Source: Capsicum annuum (lineage: Eukaryota > Streptophyta > Magnoliopsida > Solanales > Solanaceae). Taken from it: 64,000 nt of DNA. Under the pieces are notes generated by a model that saw nothing but the letters and a program-made list of their open reading frames with translations, was not told the DNA's origin and searched no databases. The stretch spans positions 158,027,160-158,091,159 of the forward strand of contig NC_061115.1 of the NCBI RefSeq assembly GCF_002878395.1, written 5' to 3'. Positions 42,914 through 55,427 of this stretch are shown here, piece after piece (the stretch's first letter is position 1; every line of letters starts with the position of its first letter). The translations under genes were made by a program, and so were the position numbers.

Positions 42914-45398
42914 TGTAATGCCCTAAGACTAGCCCCTATATGTCACACAGTGCTTAGGATCCCAAGTAATTCCAAGCTAACCCTTGTACTGGCATAACTC
43001 GTAAGCAACTAAATAAGTTACATAAATCTTAAAGAAATAAGCAGAAAAAAAGTCTTTAGCTAAACAACTTCAAAACAAAACTATTAAAATGATTACAACT
43101 CTAGTTATACAAAATAAAACTGAAATCAAATACAACAACTCTATTAACTGTCTATGAAGCCTCTACTAGTATTGACTATAGATAACCGGGACATGACCCC
43201 AGCTAACCCGAATCAATATGACTGAATAAACAAAAAATAGGATGCTATACAAACTATAAGAAAAAACAGGATGCTATACAAACTATAATTGACTCGAGCC
43301 CTTAAATCAAAAGGAGTCATCACCTGCTGATTGGAAGTTGGACACTGTCTGATTATGATGTGTGGGCTACAACTGGTACATACATTATGAGACAATGTAG
43401 CACATAGACATATATGTAGATCAGTACTTCTGGACTATACTGAGTATGTGGGGGTAAATGCATAAGTAAAACAACAACTCAATGTTCATATAAACTTGTA
43501 AAGAATGCAAACTAAGTGTAAATGACTCACCTTAAGCTTGAATAAAATAAAAGCTGTAAACTCATAAACATGAGTGATGAAGAATAAGTATGAACTTTGT
43601 GAGCCATGACACTTAGTTTCAAAAAGCTTTACTTTTATTTTTCTGTAGGTAGGTTCTTCTAACTTACATACACCATGTGAGCGATCATGGATTCCAGCAT
43701 CTTATCCACGAATGGAAGAGCTCACGCTGGGAAAAGTTGTCCTATCCTTGCCATCGGAATAGGACCTCAACTTAAGTGATCACTACACTTAACCTATATA
43801 AAAACTTTAGACCTACGGTGGCTCAAAGTTCTGGGGCATGATACCTTAGAATCATACCCAACTCGGTGCTAAATACTACTCCCATACTTATATGCTCAGA
43901 CTTTAGGAAATCCACCTTAAAATAGCATAAGGGTTTATAATGAAAACAACTTATGCTTTTCTTTGCTTTAAACTATAATCAGGATAAATAAATGTGGATT
44001 CCATCTCTTAGAAAAGGATAAAAAGATCAATTCTTTCTTTAATTCTTGGTAAACAATTATCAAAGAGGCTTAAGATCATAATCATCTTGAAATCTCAAAA
44101 ACTCATACTTGAAACTTAAACAATATGTACTTAAATTTCTAGAATTTCACAATAAATCTTCATTCTCAACAATCATCTTGAAATTATTCAACAATATCAA
44201 TTCACGTGAAGGAAGTGCAATTCGTGATATAAATCTTCAAGTCAAAGCATAAATAGGTGAGATAAACATACACTTTAATACTTAAATCACTTATAAACTC
44301 ATAAACTCAAAACAAGATAATTTGGGTATGAACCCTAATTTGCAAATCATGAAATCTTAACTTAAAAGCAAGTTTTGGGTACAAGGGTAAAAGAGTATCC
44401 TTATTCGTAACCCCACATACAATAATAGGCTTGATTTGATTAAGAAAGCTTAACCTTGAAAGCCTTGGAGATGATATTGAAAGCTTTTCTTGAGATTCTT
44501 GGATTAGGGAACTTAATTCTTGGTTTTTCTTGAAGAGGATGAATTGAATTTGATGTTCTTAGGATTAGGTTAGGGTTTCTTGGAGAGAAAGTGAAGTATA
44601 ACGGGAAAATATTGCTCAAACCGACATCTTAACTCATGTTTTTACAACTTGGATTAAGAGGAAAAGACTTAACTACCCCTTAGAAATTTAAATTTGTACC
44701 CGGATTGCATTTTGAAGGCTCATCGTGACACGGTCTAATCGCGGTGGATTATTGGTTCTGACGAAAATGATCATAACTTTTCGTTCAGGTATCGAATTAA
44801 GGAAAATTTGGTATCATTGGAAAGAGAACTAATTATCTACAATTTGGTGGGTCTTGAGCTTAAAAATTCCATATACATAAAAATTTATACACTTTCAAAG
44901 TTGCCCCTTGTAAAATCGAATACCAAACTTTCGACGAATCATACATTCTTATCTCAACTTGGCTCTAAGTGACTTCTATGAACTTTCTTCACCTAATAAG
45001 CACTTCACATGCTAAGATAAAGATCATGACATATGCACTCAAATTATAAATCAAGAACTAGATGAAATCACCTTCACCGCAATGCAGTGATATGCCCATC
45101 TCTATACCCACTGCGACGCACCACTATCGTGGTGAGGTTCTTGAATCAAAATCCAAAAGTGACCCAATCCTCATCCAAAAAATCCAAAAGTCCCTCGAGA
45201 TATACTTCTTACTTCCCTAGACATTAATTATCTCAAAAACTTACGTCTCGAGCTTGGGAAAACCAAATTAAAAGTCCTCAAAGTTAAGAGGAAAGAAATA
45301 TGACTAAGTCTCCAATACTTAGTGAAATTTTCATATTCAAAGCCTCCTATGCATGCACTAGGAGCTGAAATGAACTTCGAATAATACGGGGTATTATA
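42914..45398 (-). repeat. Element I 5' LTR
   Basis: TGTAATGCCCTAAGACTAGC to GGGGTATTATA (final CA decayed), 2485 bases. Same family as solo LTR F. Hairpin 2 is at 43381-43400 (TACATT, loop, AATGTA) and hairpin 1 at 44381-44404, with the donor motif decayed to TTGTATGTGGGG. GC-rich paired words CGTGACACGG and CCACTATCGTGG lie at 44725-45140. Confidence 0.85.
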
Positions 45399-46620
45399 GA
45401 AGACCCATTCATATAATGATAATTTGAGGTATTTGGGTGAACACTCAACTCAGACTATATCCTGATTTCTTCATGGACCAGAGTTCTAGCTCCCTGCAGA
45501 TACTTCTATGATTGATCACCGCATTGAGGAAATGTAGATGGTGAAAATAAAGTAGATCAAGTCAGATGATAAGTTTGTGCATTTTAGGTTGATCGCAAAT
45601 ATTATTGTTGTGGTGCAAGAGGAGGTGCCTTAGGTTGTGGGCACGTCCACGTAGATTACTAAGGTCAGCCTGAGTTTTGTAGCCAGGGCTTAGTGGACCT
45701 TAGTTAGGAATTAGTTGAGATAATGTATTTACCCCCGACAGGGATACTTTAGTCGCCAGTATTATAAAGGGAAATGATATTATTGTAGCCAAGATCCTTT
45801 CCAAGGAGATTCATGATTGGTCTATGAGTATGAATACTAACTTGGCTTTCCCATGCTTATTGACTCAGATATGCCTTGATGAGAGGGTGTCAGTAATCCC
45901 AAAGGTTGACTACTTTATGATGATCCATCAGACTATAGACTTGAGGTTGATACAAAATCATGCCAACCTAATATTGAAGGCCAAGGTTGGGAAAATACTT
46001 CTTTAGGAATCCTTCTAAGACATCAGACATATGGATATAGACACTCTGGGTTATGACAACCTTGGATATTCTTCTATAGAGTCTTCCCAAGTTGAGCCGC
46101 AAACTTCCACTGATGTTGCAGGATCCTTACATACCCTTACACATATACCTTTGTGACCGTCCAATCCCACCCACCCCCAGGTGGCTATGCTCTAGTCCAA
46201 CAGGAGTTTCTCACTAGTGTGCTGAAGAGACTTGGCACCCTCAATATGGGGTATATGGACCCGGTTTGATCATTTTGAGGGGCGAATAAACCAGAAACTG
46301 CCAGACATTTAGGACCTAAATTTGACGGACGTACATAAGGAGTTGGCCATACAATAGAATGTGATTGAGGACATAGTTGTGAGGTTGTTCCCTACTTACA
46401 CGATCATAAGGAAGATCTTTATTGAGAATATGCTAGAATGTCTTCATCCTTTGTTTTTACATTATAGTCATGCACTGGGGATAGTGAATGGTCTTTAAGC
46501 TAGAGGTGAGGGTATACCACAGCTGAGGGTTTTCTTACCATTCTTGTTTTCCCATCGACTGCATTATCTTAGTAGAACTGGCATGTTTTAGGTCTTATTG
46601 TGTTCTATTATATTCTATGA
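45399..46620 (+). pseudogene. Envelope-like / plant-transposon-protein ORF, C-terminal part (element E)
   Basis: Resumes after I. Several frames are needed; the best block, 45824-46003, includes NLAFPCLLTQICLDERV, the FP-x-L-x-T-x2-C motif also seen in J on the other strand. A Ser/Pro-rich stretch follows (SSQVEPQTSTDVAGS and beyond). This resembles the domain named putative plant transposon protein in Solanaceae databases (from memory), which in Athila-like elements lies after integrase. Multiple stops and shifts. Function unknown. Confidence 0.55.
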
Positions 46621-47994
46621 TTTTCCTTGTTTCTGTTTAAGTAGGAGAAAAGTAAGGAACTTAAGAGCAGTTAAAATTGTTTTGTGTTTTTGAAGTACTT
46701 TTAGAAAAACAAAAATAATGATACCCCTCCTAAAAAAATTTTGAACTGTGTGATGTATGATGTGTGACGTGAATATCTGTGTGACCATTGTGAATCTTGC
46801 CATGGCATCAGGATTCAAGATAGAATAATCATATCTTAGCATTTACATGAACTAGGTAGGTAGTAGTTGGTAATATAACCATGTACAATATGTGTGTAAG
46901 ATAATTACCTAGTTTCCTTTGCGTATTTAATCCAAAACCTGCTTGGTTAGTCTTGCCTAGGTTGTAGGATAGTTTAGGATATGATCATAAGCTATTTTTT
47001 ATTTAGTTCTCTCTAAGATTAAATAATCGTCCAAATGTAAATAAGTCAGCCTTGATCTCTAATTTGAACATACATAGACCTATTTTGTTGATTTTTACCT
47101 TTTCACCTTCATAAATTGATTAAAAATGAATTTGTTTTGGCCCTGGTCTCTCCTCGGACATTGTGTACCTCAATTTAGAAAATTACCTAAGTTGTGGGTG
47201 GCTATCATAGAGGTGTATAGTAAAGTTGGGTATGCAAAAGGGTGTGATGTAAAAGGAAAAGCAGGTAAGGTTAGGTGTAGTAAAGAAAAAAAGATTAAAA
47301 AAACTAATGAAAAACATGAAAAAGAAAAGAAAAAAAGAAAAATGAATAAATAAATAGAAAAAAAGCCACACTTAATCGAAAAACTCAATAAAGGAGAAAA
47401 AAAAGGAATGAAAGAGGAATGGTTGAGTAGTAGAACCAATATATAAGTGTAGTGTCAAGAAGGGTGAGTCTCTAGTTCCCAAATGTACCATACCAACCTC
47501 CAAGCCTACATTACAAACCAATTAAAGTCCTATAGTTATTTGAGTCCAACTCTCTTAAAAATTAAGGCATAGAAAATAAGGGCGAGTAAATGGTATTCTT
47601 TGCACATTGATTGAAACTTCTTTTGTGAGCGTGAGTGTTTTGATATAGTACATTGTAATGACATGATACTGAGAGAAATGGTATTTCATTGTTGGAAGGG
47701 TGCATGAGCTATCTTATTGGCCGCTTATATGTTAAGGAAGTAAAGATTGCTTATATTTTGGGTTGTTTGTTGCAAATGTAATATCATAATTTGGTTCCAT
47801 TATGTCATACTATTATTCTAAATAGACCCAAACAGTTGGTTTATAAAAGATAGCATTAGGAGGGAGTAAGAGATTTTTAGCTAAAATTGAGTTGACTGTC
47901 GTAGGTGTCTTAGGTTTTTCTTAGTTAAGCATCGTATTGTTGTGTTTGTTATGTGTTTGTTTCCTGATTACATGCAAATTTTCTAAATTTAGGA
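46621..47994 (+). other. E 3' UTR with A-rich purine stretch
   Basis: Non-coding. Notable is 47255-47415, almost pure A/G (AAAGAAAAAAAGATT, AAAAAGAAAAGAAAAAAAG). The frames across it give only Lys/Glu-rich or Phe-rich low-complexity peptides. The end AAATTTAGGA at 47985-47994 is a decayed purine tract directly before the LTR start TGTTGATG. Confidence 0.6.
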
Positions 47995-48004
47995 TGTTGA
48001 TGCG
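47995..48004 (+). repeat. E 3' LTR, first ten bases
   Basis: TGTTGATGCG. Element D was inserted here; ATGCG (48000-48004) is its left target duplication and ATGTG (57962-57966) the right one, differing by one C-to-T at a CpG. Confidence 0.7.
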
Positions 48005-49200
48005 TGTCACGACCCAAGGTCACCCCCTAGTCGCGATAATGGTACTTACGACCACAAGGCCACAAGCTAATCCATGAGCTGGTACCTACTATGAACATTG
48101 AGCAAAGTAGTAATATAATACATGAGCGGAAAATAAACTGACAAGTTACTATAAAACTGAATACTTAAAAATGCAATAAGAACATGTCTGAAATATCTGA
48201 TATAACATTGGGAATCAAACTATCTGTCTGAGCAACTGATAATACTGAAAGAACTGACTGACTGTCTAACTGATTGTCTGATTTTCTCAAAGCCTCTAAC
48301 TGCCTGAGGAGTTGATGGGACAAGCCCTCAACTAACTCTAAATAACTGAACGTAAAGAAATACTGAAATAATTGGGAAAAACATATCATGCCCTCAATGG
48401 ATGAGGACTGACCATTACTATTGCTGAGTAATGCTAAACTGTCTAAGAACAGTTGAGAAACTGTGCATCTGAACCTATGTTATGAGACAACATAGCGCAA
48501 AGAAAAATGTGCGGTTAGTACTTTGAATTTACTTGTATATATGGTAAGGACTGGCTGAAATGCATGGATAACTGAACTTGAATGAATGAACATGTAATAT
48601 CAGAGATGCAAGACCTAGTATAAATATGTTTCTAATAAAAATTTACAATTTGAAAGACTAAAATCTGTATAACTGATTAAATGATAATATGTACACTTGG
48701 TAAGCAAACCTGAACTGAGATACACTGAATTATTGACTGAAACTATAGGAGCTATCATGTAATTGACATAAACCAGTTGAACTATCATTGAGTCCAATGT
48801 CTGACCCATGTTGAGGAGAACTGGATGCAACAGCCCCACAATGATGCAGTCTTATTGTGATTATAGAATTCACTCACCATGATGCGGTCAGCATGAAGTT
48901 GATACTAGCTACCTCGATGCGGGCTTATCGCAGAGACTAACTATTTCTGTGATCCAAACATGCCCCAAACCTTGTCCAAAAATTACAAAACTCCTTCAAG
49001 ACATACTTCATACATCCCTACACATTAATTACCTCAAAAACCAATGTATCGAGGTTGGGAAGACCAAAATAAAAATCCTCAAAGTTTAGGGGTCTTGAAA
49101 ATGACTAAATCCCTAACACTTATTGAAAATTTCAAGCCTTAAGCCCTTTATGTATATAACTAGGAGTTGAATCGGGCTAAGAATATTATGGGGTATTACA
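48005..49200 (-). repeat. Element D 3' LTR with internal deletion
   Basis: TGTCACGACCCAAGGTCACC to GGGGTATTACA, 1196 bases. Relative to the right copy it has lost the segment equal to about 54264-55350; the joint is at TTGAGGAG/AACTGG near 48818, with AG microhomology. Hairpin 2 is perfect here: CTATGTT (48475-48481), AACATAG (48489-48495), loop GTCTCAT on the minus strand. The deletion removed hairpin 1. Confidence 0.9.
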
Positions 49201-49404
49201 TATCTCACCCTAGGGAACATTCGTCCTTAAATGAGGCTGGTTAGACTGAGAGTATTAAGGTAACTGAGATCTATTCTGAACATGCATAACTTGGAACATG
49301 ATTTCATAACTGAGTTTGAAGCATGATACATGAATTGAACTGATTTCATGAATGCATGTAATGACACGCGAATGGTTACATAGGTGAAACTGAGAATGAA
49401 AAAG
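49201..49404 (-). other. D 3' UTR and decayed purine tract
   Basis: TATCTCACCCTAGGG next to the LTR is the tract on the minus strand (CCCTAGGGTGAGATA), one purine broken by T. The chromodomain expected before it is missing. Confidence 0.7.
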
Positions 49405-50870
49405 AGTCAATCTAAGGACCTTAACCAAAGGAACTTCTTTATTCCTTAGCCTACGAATCTGACGATGAAGGATCTCAACTAGGACTTCCTCGAAGGAAAG
49501 GCTATCTTTAACATCCATATCTTCCAAATGAACCACTACATCTGAATCTCCAATACATTTCTTTAATAACAAAACATAGAACACCGGATGCACTAATGCC
49601 AAATCTACTGGCAACTCAAGCTCATAAGCTACCTTCCCAAAACGGTTCAAGATTATATAAGGGTTAACATATCGGGGACTCAGTTTCCCCTTCTTGCCAA
49701 CTCTCTTCACTCCCTTTATAGGCAAAATTTTCAAATAAACTAAATCACCAACTTCAAATTCAAGATCTCTTCTCCTCACCTCTGCATAAGATTTCTGACA
49801 ACTTTGGGCTATCTTCATCCTCTCTCGAATCAACTAAACCTTCTTCATTGCCTCAAACACTGAATTTGGCCCTATCACTTTAGCCTCACCTGGTTTAAAC
49901 CAACTAATAGAAGATCTACATCTCCTCCCATAGAGAGCCTTAAATGAAGCCATCTTAAAACTGAAGTGATAACTATTGTTGTGAGCAAACTCAATAAAAG
50001 GCAAGTGGTCATCCCAACTACCTTTAAAGTCAATAACACATGCTCTCAACATATTCTCTACGGTCTGAGTGGTCCTTTCTGCCTGACTATCTATTTGAGG
50101 ATGAAAAGCTGTGCTGAGATGAACTTGGGTACCAAAACCCTTCTGAAAATCCTTCCAAAAGTGAGAGGTAAATAGAGTACCTCTATCTAAAATGATAGAC
50201 AATGGAACCCAATGCAGTTAAACTAACTCTCAGATAGAGTCTAGAATAATCCTCAGTTGAATACGACGTATGAACTAGAAAGAAATAGGTTGACTTGGTC
50301 ATTCTAGCAACAATCACCCAAATCAAATTATGTTGACGACACGTACGAGGCAACCCTACCACAAAATCTATGTTTACTACTTCACACTTTGAAGTGGGGA
50401 TGCTGAACTCATGAAGTGAACCACTAGGCCTTTGGTTTTTAACCTTAACCTACTGAAAATTTGGGCACTTAGCCATAAACTCTGCAATAGCCTTCTTCAT
50501 ACCACTCCACAATCATGGTACATCTTAGTGGCTCCTTGATGGATAGAATATCGTACACCATGCACTTCTGCTAAGATCCGCTGCCTTAAACCATCAACAC
50601 ACGGGACATATAACCTACCCTAGAAATAAAGCACACCATCTCACTCTTGGGAGAAAACCTCTACCTTCTGATCTATAATTGTCTCCTTCAACTTAACCAA
50701 ACAAGAATCCCTATCTTGATTTTCTTTTATTTCAGCAACCAAGAAAGATTCCAAACTATTTTGAACGCATATACTACCCTCAATTGAATCAACCAACCGA
50801 ACACCTAATATAGAAAGATGATGAACCTCACTAAATAACTTTATTTTATCTCTCTCAACACGAGCAACAC
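49405..50870 (-). pseudogene. Element D integrase with truncated chromodomain
   Basis: On the minus strand the zinc domain GVRYSIHQGATKMYHD is at about 50520-50570. VNIDFVVGLPRTCRQHN carries the first catalytic Asp. MSIILDRGTLFTSHFWKDF (50202 down) carries the second and DSQAERTTQTVENML the catalytic Glu. Then SWDDHLPFIEFAHNNSYHF, YGRRCRSSISWF and a long clean segment 49833-49255 (RRRDLEFEVGDLVYLKILP, GKKGKLSPRYVNPYIILNRF). The chromodomain begins (EILHRQIRRLRNKEVPLVKV) but stops at VLR near 49412, where UTR sequence follows, so targeting by chromodomain was lost. Confidence 0.92.
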
Positions 50871-51486
50871 TACCCATAGACAATCTACTAAGGGCATCTT
50901 CCACTATATTAGCCTTGCCCGAATGATACAATACACTCATATCATAATCTTTTAACAACTCAAGCCATCTTCTCTAACGAAGATTCATATCTTTTTATGC
51001 GAACACGTACTATAAACTCTTATGATCAGTGAATATATCAACATGAACCCCATAAAAATAGTGACTCCAAATCTTCAAAGCAAAGACAACCACTGCTAAC
51101 TTAAGATCATGGGCAGGATAATTCTTCTCATGGGGTTTAAGTTGTCTATAGGCATAGGCTATGACCTTACCTGTTTACATTAATACACAAACAAGACCAA
51201 CTCTAGAAGTATCACAGTATACTATAAACCCATCTGAACCATCTGGTAAAGCCAAAACTAGGGCAGAAGTGAGTCGAGTCTTTAACTCCTGAAAACTCTT
51301 CTCACATAAATCTAACGACTGAAATTTAACTTTTTCTGAGTCAATCAAGACATGAAGGATAAAATAGAAAAAACCCCTTCAACAAATCGCCTATAAAAGC
51401 CAAGCCAAACCCAAGAAACTCCTGATAACTGATGGAGAGATGGGTCTAGGCTAGTTTCTCACTGCTTTGATTTTTTGAGGGTCAAC
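50641..51486 (-). pseudogene. Element D RNase H and linker
   Basis: Minus strand: [54 protein letters not shown], then LLKDYDMSVLYHSGKANIVE and DALSRLSMGSVARVE (open frame 50958-50641). The family CDAS is CDTS here; FTDH is intact. A few stops replace Gln. Continuous with RT on one side and integrase on the other, same order as in B. Confidence 0.9.
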
Positions 51487-52260
51487 TCAGATTCCATCAC
51501 CAGAAATAATATGGCTAAGGAAAGCTACTGATCTTATCCAAAATTTACACTTGCTAACTTTAGTGAACAACCGATGAGCTCTAAGGGTTTGCAGCATAAT
51601 TCTCAAATTATCTGCATAATTATTCTTACTATGAGAATACACGAGGATATCATCAATGAAGACTATAATGAACATGTCTAAGTACTGCTTAAACACTCTG
51701 TTCATCAAGTCCATAAAAGTTGCAGGGGCATTTGTTAGTCCAAAAGACGTAACTAGAAATTCAAAATGACCATACCGAGTTCTAAAAATTATCTTCGGAA
51801 TGTCATATTCTCTGACTCTAAGCTGATGATAGTCGGACCTGAGATCTATCTTAGAGAAATAACTGGCACCCTGAAGTTGGTCGAACAAGTTATCAATTCT
51901 TGGGAGAGGGTATTTATTCTTGACTATGACTTTGTTTAACTGACGATAATCGATGCACATTGTGAAAAAACCATCTTTCTTGCATAGGACTAATACTGGA
52001 GCACCCCATAGAGAAATACTAGGCCTGGTGAAACCCTTATTTAAGAGATCTTTTAGATGTTCTTTTAACTCTTTAAGCTTAGTTGGATCTATTTTGTAAG
52101 GGGGGAAAAAGATAGGATGGGTATCTAGAAGAGATCTATTTCGAAGTCAATTTCCCTTTTGGGAGAAACTCTGGGAAGATATTCAGGGAACACATCTAGA
52201 AACTCCCTTACTACTGGAACTGACTTGAGACTTGGGGTCTCAAAATTTGATTCTTTGACT
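51487..52260 (-). pseudogene. Element D reverse transcriptase
   Basis: Open from 51960 to 51487: [53 protein letters not shown], then [15 protein letters not shown] with the FIDD catalytic box intact, and [20 protein letters not shown]. The upstream fingers part ([16 protein letters not shown], GFTRP-like) is decayed between 51961 and 52260. One of the best-kept coding blocks of the window. Closely similar to B. Confidence 0.93.
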
Positions 52261-52735
52261 CAGACAAGATAATATACCCTTAGATATCATCTTTCTTGCT
52301 CTAATATAGGAAACAAACTAAAATCTAGGTACTGAAGTACTACCCCTCCATTTGAAGAGTGGTTCATTAGGAAACTAAAATCTACAATCAACTAAGTAAT
52401 AGCATGAGTGAAGCTAATAGATGCCGAGAATGTCGAAATCACTCATCTCTAACTCCACAAGATCAATAAGGTGATTTTCTGAGATACTATAACTAGGTTA
52501 TTTTTGTATACCCATCTGGCTATAATAGATTTACCCACTAGTAGACACTGAGAAAGTCTTTTCTAACGTTTCAGGACTAACACTGAAATCTATAGATAAA
52601 TAAGGATTCACAAAGAAAAGTGAAGCTCCGGGATCTAACAATACATAAAAATAAAAATAAAAAACCTGTAGTGTACCCGTAACTATATCAGGATAACTTT
52701 CTTGATCATGTTAAGTCTGGAGAGCATAAATCCTA
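52261..52735 (-). pseudogene. Element D protease region
   Basis: Decayed aspartic protease between gag and RT on the minus strand. Readable pieces: LLDPGASLFFVNPYLSIDF (active-site region, DPGA), then LSQCLLVGKSIIARWVYKN-like and IVDFSFLMNHSSNGGVV-like. The catalytic Asp is kept. Many stops. Confidence 0.75.
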
Positions 52736-52839
52736 TTCTGACGCTTCCCGTTGTGGCATTGGAAGTGGCACATACAGAGTCGAGCAACCTGCTGAGTTGA
52801 AAAATAATTGGACTGACCCTATTGACCATCATTGCTGCC

Positions 52840-53689
52840 CCTTTGCACAACTACCGGACACTCTTAGATCCTGTGGCCTAGCTTGCCACATCCAAAACTT
52901 ACATCAATACTAGATCTACACTCACCTTGGTAGTTCCTACCACATTTCCAACAAAGTGGATTAGTGCGACCACTATTCACACTGCCTTGGGACTTAGATC
53001 CTGGGGCTTTGTCTTGACTATTTTGCCTGAACTTAGGAAATAACACACTAGCTGAAGATAGAGATGGTGCTAAAAATTTTTGATAGAACTGAGAATGGTT
53101 ACCACTTTCTAACCTTGGCTAAGAAAAGTTGAAACTACCTATTCTATCCCTCTTGCTATCTCTATCTCTCTTCTTATATTTCTCCTTCTATATCTACTGA
53201 GCATGAACCATAAGTCTAGATAAGTCCATTTTCTCAATCAACATGGTAGTCCTACACTCCTTGACCATAATATCAGCTACACCAGATACAACCTTACTCA
53301 TTCTAGACCTATTATCCATCATCATAGAAGGAGCATACTTTGCCAATCGAGTGAACTTAAGTGAGTACTCCTTTACGCTTATATTACCTAACTTCAAATT
53401 AATAAACCCTTAAACCATAGCTTCCCTTAACTCTAAGGGAAAGAACCTATCTAAGAACGATATGGCAAACTTCTCCCACTCCACGCCTCTGCATCAACAC
53501 TATGGTCCTCCTTTTACTGCTTAAACCAAGTGTGAGCTATATCTTGCAACTAATATGCAGCCAACTCTGTATTTTCACTAGAGGTGATGCCCATGATATC
53601 TGTCACCTTCTGTACCATATCCAAAAACTCTAGTGGATCCTCCTCAGACTTAGATCCAAAAAATAGAGAAGGATTTATTCGGATGAACA
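52840..53689 (-). pseudogene. Element D gag, N-terminus deleted
   Basis: Minus strand from 53689: INPSLFFGSKSEEDPLEFLD, MVQKVTDIMGITSSEN, ELREAMV, then open 53397-53194 KLGNISVKEYSLKFTRLAKY, APSMMMDNRSRMSKVVSGV and KMDLSRLMVHAQ, typical of Tekay capsid. Zinc knuckles at about 52930-52864: CWKCGRNYQGEC (His to Tyr) and SFGCGKLGHRI (first Cys to Ser). The reading begins abruptly at the joint with LTR sequence at 53690. Confidence 0.9.
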
Positions 53690-55427
53690 GATAATACTAA
53701 AAGAACTGACTGACTGTCTAATTGATTGTCTGATTGTCTGAAAGCCTCTAACTACCTGAGGAGTTGATGGTACAATCCCTCAACTAACTCTGACTAACTA
53801 AACATAAATAAATATTTAAATAATATGGAAAAACATATCACGCTCTTGATGGATAAGGACTCACCACTATTGTTCCTGAGTAACGCTGAGCTGTCAAAGA
53901 ATGATCGAGAAACTATCATCTGAATCTATGTTATAAGACAACATAGCACAAAGAAAAGTATGGGGTTAGTACTTTGAATGTATTAGTATATGTGTTGAGG
54001 ACTGGCTGAAATGCATGGGTAACTGAACATGAATGCATGAACATGTAATATCTGAGAATGCAAGACCAAGTATAAACATGTTTTTAAGATAAATCTGTAA
54101 TTTGAAAGACTAAAATGTGTATAACTAATAATTTGTACACTTGGTCAAGCAAACCTGAACTGAGATACACTAAAATACTGATTGAAACTGTGGGATCTAT
54201 TATGTAAATGACATAAACCATGTGACCTATCATGGAGTCCAATGTCTGACTCATATTAAGGAGGGTTGTTCTATCCTTTCCTTTAGAGTAGAACCTAAAC
54301 TAGTGTGATCACTAAACTAAGCCCATATTAGGTAAAGGGAAACACTCTCTGATAAGGCCCCTAAATATAAACCTACGGTGGCATGTAGTTTCTGAGAAAG
54401 TAGGATGCACTAAACCCATACTTCCCCCTCGGTGCTAAATCCTACTCTCAACTGATAGACACTGAAATACTAACTGGTGCATGCACTGATAACTGATAAC
54501 TGATAAGCTCAGGTCTTGGTATTCTAAAAATAATAGTGCACACATTTTTTGAGGTAATTATAACATAAAAACTGATAATGATCAACATGATGATGATGTT
54601 TTTAATATGATATTAAAATCATGATTTGACTGACTTATTACTTGAAAAATAGAAATCATGTAAAACACATAGGTATCGAGAGTTCATAACCGTCAGCACT
54701 GAATGATTAAAAAGAAAATACAATATCAAACTTAAAATACTAAAGTATGTAATCATGGTTCAATGACCCAAAACATAGACATTTTATCAAACATGTAGGA
54801 AGCATGAATTTGAACATGAAAAGTACTAAACATGAGGAAACAACAGGATTACATGGCTAAATTTCATAGTTTGGGGATTTATCCTAAAATCAATTGAATA
54901 TGACATAGGAATTGCAACACTCAAAGCATGATATGACTCATTCCTCTTGAAAACACATATAACCATAACTTATAATTGAATTAATAAGAGATTCATGGAC
55001 TTATTTCATGTTGGACATGGATAAACTCATAAATTAAATCAAAAGAGGATTTTGGGGCTCCATGGGTGAAAGGGACCCATGGATGAACATCCCACATACC
55101 TTAAGCTTCCTAACTTGGGAAAGAAACCTATTATTAATGCTTTATTGAAGGTTCTTGAACTTGGGGAGCTTTAATTCTTGATTTCTTAGGAAAGAAAAAG
55201 TTGAATTTGTTCTTGGGGAAAGGGAAGGGTTTGCTTGAGAGTGATTTTGACAAGAAGGGTAATAATGCCCTAAAAATGCCCTAAGTTATGGTATAGACAA
55301 TTTGGGTTGAGGAATAAAAAACCCAATTGCCTTTTAATTATTTAAATCAGAACTAGATGCAACAACCTTAAAGTGATGTGGTCTATCACAATCGTAGAAT
55401 TCACACACCGTGACACGGTCAGCATGA
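53690..55427 (-). repeat. Element D 5' LTR, first part
   Basis: Begins within the LTR (matches 48238 onward) because the outer 233 bases and the primer site are gone. Hairpin 2: CTATGTT (53926-53932) and AACATAG (53940-53946). Hairpin 1 at 55059-55104. Palindrome ACCGTG-A-CACGGT at 55407-55419. The CATGA at 55423-55427 is the left duplication of F. Confidence 0.88.
55059..55104 (-). other. Conserved hairpin 1 with donor-like motif (D 5' LTR)
   Basis: TCCATGGGT (55059-55067) pairs perfectly with ACCCATGGA (55075-55083); loop on the minus strand is CCCTTTC. TTAAGGTATGTGGG is the reverse of 55091-55104, a strong donor-like match. The first half of the same hairpin is the last thing visible at 63988-64000 in G. 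Confidence 0.68.

Larger units (their letters stand above)
30591..45398 (-). mobile_element. Element I: 3'-truncated non-coding LTR element carrying H
   Basis: Right LTR 42914-45398, primer site 42898-42910 and interior 42410-42897 plus 30591-32700, split by H. Minus orientation, so the surviving LTR is the 5' one. The purine tract, 3' LTR and roughly the last half of the interior are missing at the left joint near 30590; by alignment with A the break corresponds to about 6300 there. It interrupts the E envelope-like ORF. No coding domain. Confidence 0.75.

Noticed and set aside
30317..46620. Reading the split ORF as gag of a separate element
   Set aside because: It lies directly downstream of integrase in the same orientation, as the envelope-like ORF of Athila elements does, and no LTR or primer site separates them. 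The alternative is not fully excluded.
47126..47440. Lys/Glu-rich plus frame and Phe-rich minus frames
   Set aside because: Low-complexity A/G stretch of the E 3' UTR; no domain, and codon content follows base composition.
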